11,917 nucleotides of DNA from Deltaproteobacteria bacterium (GTDB lineage Bacteria; Desulfobacterota; Anaeroferrophillalia; Anaeroferrophillales; Tharpellaceae), in assembly GCA_013153415.1 (NCBI GenBank), contig JAADEO010000138.1, positions 1 to 11,917 on the forward strand, written 5' to 3'. Position numbers and translations under genes: made by a program. The notes below the pieces were generated by a model, which worked only from the letters and a program-made list of their open reading frames with translations, was not told the origin of the DNA and ran no database searches. This document shows positions 1 to 5,174 of the stretch, piece by piece (the first letter of the stretch is position 1; each line of letters starts with the position of its first letter).

Positions 1-324
1 AAAAAAATCCTCCACACCCACTTCTACGCCTATCTTGAGAAACCGGAAGTGGTCCTGCCGTGGCAATTCTGCACAATCTACTACATCAAAGATTTGAAAA
101 TCGACACGCTGATCCGCAATGATTGCGAGCTGGTGCTTTTGAGCGACCGGGACAAGGGACGTGAGCGGCTACTGGAAATGACCGCAGGGAGAAAGGATAT
201 CGAGGTAACGATCTTACTGGAAAAGAAAAACACCCAGTTGCATGGACGGCTGACCCTCTTCGCATTGCAAACGAAAAAGAGCCGGCCGCAACCGATGACA
301 ACCGGGCTAAGGCAGCAGAAATGA
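1..324 (+). CDS. Unrecognised protein, 3' part only (5' end outside window)
   Basis: The reading frame is open from the first base of the window and ends at TGA 322-324, so about 107 C-terminal residues are visible. A GTG at 49 could serve as a start, but the frame continues unbroken upstream and no ribosome site precedes it, so a truncated longer gene is more likely. The visible part begins with an aromatic/hydrophobic stretch (HTHFYAYLEKPEVVLPWQF), followed by an alternating charged and hydrophobic segment. It ends in a basic, probably disordered tail rich in K, R, Q and P. There is no signal peptide or membrane segment in the visible part, and I do not recognise the family. It is the only plus-strand gene in the window and converges on the small HTH gene at 371-568. 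An inverted repeat with a T-run begins directly after its stop codon, which supports this as a true gene end. Confidence 0.55.
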   Translation, partial: KKILHTHFYAYLEKPEVVLPWQFCTIYYIKDLKIDTLIRNDCELVLLSDRDKGRERLLEMTAGRKDIEVTILLEKKNTQLHGRLTLFALQTKKSRPQPMTTGLRQQK

Positions 325-363
325 GAGGAATTTTTACCGCTCCGGTAAATTCCTCACCTTTTT
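325..363 (+). terminator. Intrinsic terminator between convergent genes
   Basis: The left arm at 325-339 pairs with the right arm at 343-355. This gives a 13-bp stem with two unpaired T on the left side and a CTC loop. A run of five T lies at 359-363. The hairpin starts at the base after the TGA of the plus-strand gene. On the minus strand the same hairpin lies just beyond the stop of the HTH gene and is followed by ATTTCTG, a poor U-tract, so it may work weakly in that direction too. Confidence 0.75.
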
Positions 364-370
364 CATCAAT

Positions 371-568
371 TTAGGCTTCCAGCAATTTATGGGTTTTGAC
401 CCAGCGTACGATCACCCGTTTATTGAAACGCCAGAATTTCTTCTCTTTGTAACCCGGCAAAATACCTTTGCGGGCCATGTAGTTGACATTGTCAGGGCTG
501 GTATCAAGCAGCTCAGCTACTTCGACACTGCCGATTTCGCCTTTTTTCCGCTCTTTGATTATCTTCAT
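371..568 (-). CDS. Small excisionase/MerR-like helix-turn-helix protein
   Basis: This 65-residue basic protein is made up almost entirely of one HTH_17-like (excisionase/MerR-type winged HTH) domain, at about residues 14-58. The segment SVEVAELLDTSPDNVNYMAR (14-33) has the usual helix-turn-helix pattern. It is followed by a GILPGYK wing, an aromatic W46-R47-F48 and a closing VIVRWV helix. The ATG at 568 is backed by a strong Shine-Dalgarno AAGGAG seven bases upstream, which makes this a convincing short gene. Such proteins act as small DNA-binding regulators or as recombination directionality factors. No integrase or phage gene is visible beside it, so a stand-alone regulator is the safer reading and its target is unknown. 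It sits downstream of a long leader without genes and ends facing the convergent terminator at 325-363. Confidence 0.75.
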   Translation of the reverse strand: MKIIKERKKGEIGSVEVAELLDTSPDNVNYMARKGILPGYKEKKFWRFNKRVIVRWVKTHKLLEA

Positions 569-644
569 CGTTACACTCCTTGCAAAAATCTCAAAACATC
601 TTCCAGTAAGCCCGCCGCTTCGCTGTGTGGTTTCACGACCCCCG

Positions 645-656
645 GTTCGACCGAAC
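645..656. repeat. Short perfect inverted repeat GTTCG-AC-CGAAC
   Basis: GTTCGACCGAAC is a 5-bp inverted repeat with a 2-base centre, about 80 bases upstream of the HTH gene start. The size and symmetry would suit an operator, but inverted repeats of this length are common by chance. The shared CGGTTCGA with the tRNA T-arm looks accidental. Confidence 0.25.
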
Positions 657-726
657 TGCAGCAGACAAAAAAAACCGGGATGCAGCCCACTGATTGCAAT
701 TATGTTCCTTTGATTACAAATTTTAC

Positions 727-756
727 CGGTTTTTCAATGTCGCAATGACAAAACCG
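727..756. repeat. Imperfect inverted repeat in the HTH gene leader
   Basis: CGGTTTT (727-733) plus TCA pairs with TGA plus AAAACCG (750-756), giving ten base pairs with one bulged C at 749 and a 9-base loop. Inside, on the minus strand, CATTG occurs twice separated by CGA. It is not followed by a T-run on either strand, so it is more likely an operator or leader structure than a terminator. Confidence 0.35.
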
Positions 757-786
757 TACCGTTTCGCCTTTCCTCACTTCTAACCT

Positions 787-802
787 AGCACTAAGCATGC
801 CA
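787..802 (-). promoter_or_regulatory. Candidate sigma-54 (-24/-12) promoter
   Basis: On the minus strand the site reads TGGCATGCTTAGTGCT. The family consensus is TGGCACG, four bases, TTGCW, with GG and GC exactly ten bases apart. Here GG and GC have that exact spacing and only two consensus positions differ (C to T and T to G). It points toward the HTH gene, about 220 bases upstream of its ATG. No enhancer-binding protein site was identified, and a chance match cannot be excluded. Confidence 0.3.
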
Positions 803-902
803 AAACAACGTTTAATACCACCCTGATCCACAAAAATCCCCGGCAAAGGTGAGTGCTCCCCGATACATCGGCCACCGAAAAAACAGCCCCGGGGCCCAAT
901 AA

Positions 903-934
903 AAAACAGGCGCCTGTAAACAGGCACCTGTTTT
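903..934 (-). terminator. Intrinsic terminator of tRNA-Ala
   Basis: The arms 903-916 and 921-934 form a 14-bp stem with one G-U pair and a 4-base loop. On the minus strand the stem ends in a run of six T followed by ATT. It lies about ten bases past the CCA end of the tRNA. The A and T flanks are roughly symmetrical, so it could also act on the plus strand. Confidence 0.9.
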
Positions 935-944
935 ATTTGTTGTT

Positions 945-1020
945 TGGTGGAGCTGAACGGGATCGAACCGTCGACCTCTTGTCTGCCAGACAAGCGCTCT
1001 CCCAGCTGAGCTACAGCCCC
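945..1020 (-). tRNA. tRNA-Ala, anticodon GGC
   Basis: A full 76-nt cloverleaf can be folded by hand. The acceptor stem is GGGGCTG with CAGCTCC, the D-stem is GCTC/GAGC, the anticodon stem is CTTGT/ACAAG with loop CTGGCAG, the variable loop has five bases, and the T-stem is GACGG/CCGTT around TTCGATC. The anticodon GGC (positions 985-987 on the plus strand) reads GCC and GCU alanine codons. The G3-U70 pair, the classic identity element of alanine tRNAs, is present and confirms the call. The discriminator is A and the 3' CCA is encoded. The gene has its own promoter and terminator and stands alone after ppiD. Confidence 0.97.
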
Positions 1021-1042
1021 ACATAACCGGTTTCGGACGGCC

Positions 1043-1071
1043 TAGATAGCATGACCGCTGGTGGGTGTCAA
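1043..1071 (-). promoter_or_regulatory. Promoter of tRNA-Ala
   Basis: A perfect -35 box TTGACA (1066-1071) is spaced 17 bases from a moderate -10 box TATCTA (1043-1048). The first tRNA base is 22 bases beyond the -10 box, leaving a short 5' leader of about 15 bases for RNase P removal. The -35 box begins only 14 bases after the ppiD stop codon. Confidence 0.7.
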
Positions 1072-1085
1072 TCTTTTTTTCTAAT

Positions 1086-2987
1086 TCAATCCAGGACCCC
1101 GGCCATCACCTTGATTTCAGCGTCGCGACGCAGCCCGCCGACAAACTCCCGCATCAAATGAGAGCGCTTATATTGCAGGAGCTGCTGTTGCAACCTTTTT
1201 TCGAGCTTGGCCCGTTCCGCACCGAGATCGAAGCGTCGTTCGCGCAGTCGGGCGAAAACCATACTGTCGCGGTACTTAAGCGCCGGTGAGACCTCGCCCG
1301 GCTTAAGGGCGAAGAACTGGAGACTCAATTTCGGAGCCGGTCCCAACTTGGGAACGACTCCCCGGCCCCGGGTAAAGTAACCGGTATCGACCAGATCTAT
1401 TTTCAACTCCTTGGCCACAGCCTCCAGCTTTTCCCCCTTTTTGAGTTTTGCGGCGACTTCGGCACTGATCTTTTCCACTTTCTTCCGGGCCAGCTCCAGG
1501 CGATAGGCTCTCTCCACCTCGGCCCGGACCTCATCGAGCTCAGGCAGATAGCTCTCCTTCTTTTCGCTGACGATAAAGAAATAGCTGTTGCGGCTGGGGT
1601 TGATCAACTCCGAGGTTTTACCCGGCTCGGTACTGAAGATTTTGGCCGCCAAGGTCCGGTCGCGGCCGATTCCCGGCACCTGACCATCCTTTTCCTTGAA
1701 ATAATCGCTGCTGACAACCCGCCATTTATGCTGTTCCGCTTTGCGGATGAACTCGGCCACGGGAACATCACCCAGCTCCTTTTTGATCTCGGCGAATTTT
1801 TTCTCCAACAGTTCCGGCAACCGCTGCTGACGCAACTGCTTTTCGATCTCTTTCCCGACCTCGGCCAGCTTCTTGGTATGAGCGGCCTCGTGTTTTTCCA
1901 CTTTAATCAGATGAAAGCCGAACTGGGTCCGGACCGGTTTGCTGACCTGACCGTCCTGCAGGGCGAAAGCAGCCTCTTCAAAAGCTTTGACCATCGAGCC
2001 CCGACCGAACCATCCGAGCTTACCACCCTGGGGACCGGAGGGCCCTTGAGAGTATTTTTTGGCCAAGGCGGCGAAATCCCCGCCGGCCTGGATCTCTTTT
2101 TCAATCTCAGCGATCCTGGCCTTGGCTTTTTCCACCTCTTCGGCAGTCGCATCCGGAGCGACCTTGATCAGGATATGGCTGGCTTTAACCCGTTCAGGAA
2201 CCTTGTATTTATCCAGATTGTCTTTGTAATACTGTTCGACCTGCTCCTTGTCGATCTTGATACCATCGAGCAGGCTTTTGGCTTCAACCACAACAATCAC
2301 GGCTTTGCGCTGTTCCGGAATCCGGAACTTTTCCCGGTTGGCACTGAAATATTTCTTCAGATCCTCTTCTGCGAATTTCATCTGGGCCTGATATTTTTCA
2401 GGATCGATCCGCAGAATATCAAGCGCGATCTCCTCACGCTGCTGACGCAGCAGGATTTCGATCTCATCCGGCAGGGCTTTGGCGCCATCGCTGATAATCA
2501 GGCGCAGTTTATTGATCAGCAGATCATTCCGCAGCCCCTCTTCAAACTGGGCCGGAGTCTCACGATAATACTTCAAGGCCTGTTGATAAAGCCTCTGGCT
2601 GAAACGACCGTCACGCTGAAAAGCCGGCAGCGAGGCGATCTTCTGCTGCAGTTCATCCCGGGTCACATCGAGACCGAGAGCTGCGGCCTGCTCAAGCAGC
2701 AGCCGACGGTTGATCAGGTTGTCCAAGGCTTCCCGTTTGATCTGTTTGATTTGGGCCTCGGTAGGGTTGAAACGGCCGCGGGACTGCTGCTGATACTTTT
2801 GCCATAAATTGCGAAAAGCCTTGTCGAGTTCACGGCGTTCGATAATCTTGCCATCGACCGTGGCCGCCACCGTCATCTTGCGAGCTTTCATACTGCCGAC
2901 TCCCCAGAAAGAGAAGACGACGATGATCACTGCAAAAACAAATTTAACCACCCATGACTTGGCATTTCTGCGCATCATTCTTAACAT
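1086..2987 (-). CDS. ppiD: Membrane-anchored SurA/PpiD-type peptidyl-prolyl isomerase chaperone
   Basis: At 633 residues this is close to the length of E. coli PpiD. A short basic N-terminus is followed by one hydrophobic segment (about 13-30), predicting a signal anchor with the bulk of the protein in the periplasm. A SurA_N-like helical domain covers about 36-170. A parvulin domain lies at about 264-365 and includes ASHILIKV, GGDFAALAKKYSQG, GKLGWFGRG and FGFHLIKVE. The C-terminal half is a charged, helix-rich region with a second parvulin-like fold trace (about 420-475). The role inferred from the family is to bind proteins emerging from the Sec translocon and assist their folding. The ATG at 2987 has AGAGG eight bases upstream. 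It is the last gene of the chaperone cluster. No terminator separates it from the tRNA-Ala promoter. His271 and His359, the usual parvulin active-site histidines, are present. PrsA or a SurA-like protein is the alternative name. Confidence 0.88.
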   Translation of the reverse strand: MLRMMRRNAKSWVVKFVFAVIIVVFSFWGVGSMKARKMTVAATVDGKIIERRELDKAFRNLWQKYQQQSRGRFNPTEAQIKQIKREALDNLINRRLLLEQAAALGLDVTRDELQQKIASLPAFQRDGRFSQRLYQQALKYYRETPAQFEEGLRNDLLINKLRLIISDGAKALPDEIEILLRQQREEIALDILRIDPEKYQAQMKFAEEDLKKYFSANREKFRIPEQRKAVIVVVEAKSLLDGIKIDKEQVEQYYKDNLDKYKVPERVKASHILIKVAPDATAEEVEKAKARIAEIEKEIQAGGDFAALAKKYSQGPSGPQGGKLGWFGRGSMVKAFEEAAFALQDGQVSKPVRTQFGFHLIKVEKHEAAHTKKLAEVGKEIEKQLRQQRLPELLEKKFAEIKKELGDVPVAEFIRKAEQHKWRVVSSDYFKEKDGQVPGIGRDRTLAAKIFSTEPGKTSELINPSRNSYFFIVSEKKESYLPELDEVRAEVERAYRLELARKKVEKISAEVAAKLKKGEKLEAVAKELKIDLVDTGYFTRGRGVVPKLGPAPKLSLQFFALKPGEVSPALKYRDSMVFARLRERRFDLGAERAKLEKRLQQQLLQYKRSHLMREFVGGLRRDAEIKVMAGVLD

Positions 2988-3132
2988 CGAAAAAACCTCT
3001 GACCAGCCCGGGATTTCCCGGTAAACGAAATAAACCGGCCGGCGACAGAAACATCATACCGACCAGCGGGAAAACTATGAAAATGGTGATAACGAAAAGG
3101 GCTTTATAAGTTAAGACGGGGATAAAAAGCAA
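2944..3132 (-). CDS. Possible small membrane protein, doubtful
   Basis: A 62-codon frame starts at a TTG six bases after the stop of the NRDE gene and ends 44 bases inside ppiD. Its N-terminal half is strongly hydrophobic (KALFVITIFIVFPLVGMMFL at about residues 10-29), as expected for one membrane helix, and this part lies where no other gene is coded. Against it, the start is a TTG without a ribosome site and the frame covers the ribosome site and start of ppiD. I do not recognise it. A leader containing the ppiD promoter is just as likely. Confidence 0.2.
   Translation of the reverse strand: MLFIPVLTYKALFVITIFIVFPLVGMMFLSPAGLFRLPGNPGLVRGFFDVKNDAQKCQVMGG
3103..3132 (-). promoter_or_regulatory. 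Weak candidate promoter for ppiD
   Basis: TTGCTT (3127-3132) lies 18 bases from TATAAA (3103-3108) in the 151-base gap before ppiD. The -10 box is good and the -35 box poor. It would let ppiD be expressed apart from the chaperone operon. It overlaps the doubtful small reading frame in the same gap. Confidence 0.3.
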
Positions 3133-3138
3133 GTAAAT

Positions 3139-3921
3139 TCAGAAGAGATTGAGCAGTTTGCCATAATCCCGATAGGGTTTGTAAAGAGGATTGCCGGCAC
3201 AATAGCTGAAAACCGGCGGACGAGACGAGTTATCGGGTACGGCCAGGTAGAGAGAGGCCGAGGTCCCGTAATCGGGAAAACGGACATTGAAACCCTGCGG
3301 AGGAATCGCATCCTGCGGCAGAGGCGTGGCCAGAGCCCGGAGAAAACAGGAAATAACCAGCTTTCGGCCCGGGTCACCAGCGGGAATGCCAGCGGCCTCG
3401 AGCCCGGAGAAAAGCCGTCGGGCGCTACGGGCTTTCAGGGAGGGACACTCCTGCAGAAGTCCGTTGCCAAGGAAATGGAACCCGGGCGCCAGCCAGCACA
3501 ATTGCAACTCGGGGAAATTTGAGGCCTGAAAAGCCTTCTGCGAAGAAACAACCAGGAGGTTGAAAGGATTGAAACGGTACCGGCTACAGGTTTCCAGAAG
3601 CCGGGCCCGGGCGGCATCGGGATCGCAGGACTGCAGCAGATCCAGAACCAGCTGTCCCCGGGAACGGCATTCCGAAGAACTATCTTCCGTCGCGGTCCAG
3701 CGATTGGTCAACCAGACGGTCAGCCCGGCCTCGTTCCAGCCCCACCAGCTGCCGCCGCCGGCAAGATCCCGGCTGGCCAACCAGTACCGCACCCCCCCGG
3801 CCGCCGATGAACGATAGATCCGGGGCGGCAGAGCCCGCCGGGAATAGAACTCGTCGCGGTTGTTGGCCACCAGCAAGGGCCAGTCCGCAACCCTACGATA
3901 GGCGAGAAGAACCGTACACAT
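3139..3921 (-). CDS. NRDE (TANGO2-like) family protein
   Basis: The 260-residue protein opens with MCTV and carries VANNRDEF at residues 18-25, the signature that names the NRDE family (also called DUF833, Ser/Thr-rich T10 or TANGO2-like). The WxGxNxxGL-type segment near 60-66 (WGWNEAGL) and a GNGLL motif in the middle of the protein are further family traits. There is no signal peptide or membrane helix, so it is expected to be cytosolic. Members resemble N-terminal nucleophile hydrolases, and Cys2 would become the N-terminal residue after Met removal; this is a fold-level inference. The biochemical role is unknown; eukaryotic TANGO2 has been linked to secretion, lipid and haem handling. The gene starts nine bases after the dnaJ stop without a clear ribosome site, so translational coupling to dnaJ is likely. 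Confidence 0.85.
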   Translation of the reverse strand: MCTVLLAYRRVADWPLLVANNRDEFYSRRALPPRIYRSSAAGGVRYWLASRDLAGGGSWWGWNEAGLTVWLTNRWTATEDSSSECRSRGQLVLDLLQSCDPDAARARLLETCSRYRFNPFNLLVVSSQKAFQASNFPELQLCWLAPGFHFLGNGLLQECPSLKARSARRLFSGLEAAGIPAGDPGRKLVISCFLRALATPLPQDAIPPQGFNVRFPDYGTSASLYLAVPDNSSRPPVFSYCAGNPLYKPYRDYGKLLNLF

Positions 3922-3930
3922 GAATACAGG

Positions 3931-5049
3931 TCATTCAAGCAGCTCCCGGACCTTGGAAAAGAGACTTTTGCTCTCGTGGGTCGAGGTGTCGCCCTCCTCC
4001 CGGGCCAGCTCCTTGAAGAGTTCCCGCTGTCGGGCGGAAAGTTTTTTCGGAGTCACAACCACCAGCTCCACGACCTGGTCACCGCGGCCGTAACCATTGA
4101 GATGAGGAACCCCCTTGCCCCGCAGATAGAGTAGTTCACCGGACTGGGTCCCTTCGGCGACAGTGATCTTTTCCCGCCCTTCCAGGGTCTCGACCTCGAG
4201 ATCGGCCCCCAGGGCCGCCTGGGAAAACGTGATCGGCAGCTGGCAATGGATATCATCGCCCCGCCGCTGGAAATAGGGGTGCTCCTTGACCTCGATGACC
4301 ACGTAGAGATCGCCCGGAGGTCCACCATTGATACCGGCACCGCCCTCGCCCACCAGTTTCAGGCGGGTCCCGGTCTCGACTCCGGCCGGGATCTTGACGG
4401 AAAGGCTTTTCTCCTCCCGCACCCGTCCGGAACCCTGACACTGGCGGCAGGGGTTTTTGATAACCTTGCCCTCGCCACGACAGGTGGAACAGGTCTGGCT
4501 GACACTGAAAAAACCTTGCTGATAACGAACCTGCCCATGCCCTTTGCAGGTCGGACAGACCTCGGGCTGAGAGCCCGGCTCGAGACCGTTGCCACCGCAG
4601 AGATCACAGGTTTTCTGGCGCGGCACCTTGATCTTGGCCTGGGTTCCGAAAACCGCCTCCTCGAATTCAATCTCGAGATTGTAACGCAGGCTCTCTCCGG
4701 CCCGACCGGAAGCACGCCGCCGACCGGAAGCTGAAGCCCCGAAAACCTCGCCGAAAAGATCTCCGAAAACATCGGCAAAACCGCCGAAACCACTGAAATC
4801 GAATCCCGCGCCGCCCTGCTGTTCGAGACCATCATGACCATACTGGTCATAGATCGCCCGCTTCTGGCTATCGGAAAGAACACTGTAGGCTTCAGTCAAC
4901 TCCTTGAACTTGATCTCAGCCTGGGGATCATCGGAGTTCTGGTCCGGATGATATTTGAATGCCAGTTTGCGATAGGCCTTTTTGATCTCGACCTCAGAGG
5001 CATTGCGATGAATCTGCAAGACCTCGTAGTAATCCCGCTTTTGCGCCAC
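3931..5049 (-). CDS. dnaJ: Chaperone protein DnaJ (type I Hsp40)
   Basis: All parts of a class A J-protein are present in its 372 residues. The J-domain (about 5-70) has the HPD motif at 34-36. A Gly/Phe-rich linker covers about 76-105. Four zinc-binding CXXCXGXG repeats start at Cys148, Cys165, Cys187 and Cys201, and together they bind two zinc ions. The C-terminal substrate-binding and dimer domains follow. DnaJ delivers unfolded clients to DnaK and stimulates its ATPase. The start is a GTG (5049), supported by AGGAG nine bases upstream and by the expected N-terminus MAQKRDYYEVL. It lies 125 bases downstream of dnaK, behind a strong terminator hairpin at 5094-5134, so its expression depends on readthrough or an undetected promoter. 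The NRDE gene follows after nine bases. Confidence 0.98.
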   Translation of the reverse strand: MAQKRDYYEVLQIHRNASEVEIKKAYRKLAFKYHPDQNSDDPQAEIKFKELTEAYSVLSDSQKRAIYDQYGHDGLEQQGGAGFDFSGFGGFADVFGDLFGEVFGASASGRRRASGRAGESLRYNLEIEFEEAVFGTQAKIKVPRQKTCDLCGGNGLEPGSQPEVCPTCKGHGQVRYQQGFFSVSQTCSTCRGEGKVIKNPCRQCQGSGRVREEKSLSVKIPAGVETGTRLKLVGEGGAGINGGPPGDLYVVIEVKEHPYFQRRGDDIHCQLPITFSQAALGADLEVETLEGREKITVAEGTQSGELLYLRGKGVPHLNGYGRGDQVVELVVVTPKKLSARQRELFKELAREEGDTSTHESKSLFSKVRELLE

Positions 5050-5058
5050 CTTGATACA

Positions 5059-5063
5059 CTCCT
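5059..5063 (-). promoter_or_regulatory. Ribosome binding site fixing the dnaJ GTG start
   Basis: AGGAG lies nine bases before GTG 5047-5049. No ATG is available near the conserved J-domain N-terminus, so this site settles the unusual start codon. Confidence 0.75.
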
Positions 5064-5087
5064 ACCGGTTTTGCCGCGACTAAACGT

Positions 5088-5134
5088 AAAAAACCAGCTG
5101 CAGGCGGAGACCTAAACTTTCCGCCTGCAGCTGG
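5088..5134 (-). terminator. Strong intrinsic terminator between dnaK and dnaJ
   Basis: The arms 5094-5108 and 5120-5134 pair perfectly over 15 bp (CCAGCTGCAGGCGGA and its complement) around an 11-base loop. On the minus strand they are followed by six T (5093-5088). This is a textbook terminator. Its position inside the dnaK-dnaJ pair suggests partial termination that lowers dnaJ, NRDE and possibly ppiD relative to dnaK. Confidence 0.92.
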
Positions 5135-5141
5135 CAACCTT

Positions 5142-5162
5142 TAAGCATCGACCGGATGCTTA
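5142..5162 (-). repeat. Second hairpin in the dnaK-dnaJ gap
   Basis: TAAGCATC (5142-5149) pairs perfectly with GATGCTTA (5155-5162) around a 5-base loop, 12 bases after the dnaK stop and 7 bases before the terminator stem. No T-run follows, so it is more likely an mRNA-stabilising 3' structure or pause element than a terminator. Confidence 0.6.
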
Positions 5163-5174
5163 TCCCTTAAAACC

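Larger units (their letters stand above)
569..902. other. Gene-free region upstream of the HTH gene
   Basis: No frame here has a plausible protein with a ribosome site; the frames that exist are short and overlap the tRNA or the HTH gene. The stretch is AT-richer than the chaperone operon. It contains several small inverted repeats (645-656, 727-756 and CCGAT/ATCGG at 860-871), a run of eight A at 667-674, and a sigma-54-like element at 787-802. Read on the minus strand, it would form a leader of roughly 200 nt for the HTH gene if that element is the promoter. Confidence 0.5.

Noticed and set aside
643..660. CGGTTCGA as a tRNA-derived attachment-site remnant
   Set aside because: Only eight bases match the T-arm of the tRNA and the match stops there. 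The sequence is part of a short palindrome, which explains the similarity.
786..857. CTAGCACT and GAGTGCT as a second, split CIRCE
   Set aside because: The half-sites are imperfect and about 55 bases apart, whereas CIRCE needs a nine-base spacer. No heat-shock gene follows.
1728..2807. 359-codon plus-strand frame opposite ppiD
   Set aside because: Leu/Phe/Asp/Gln-rich translation is what the reverse of a Lys/Glu/Gln-rich coiled-coil gene gives. No ribosome site or recognisable domain.
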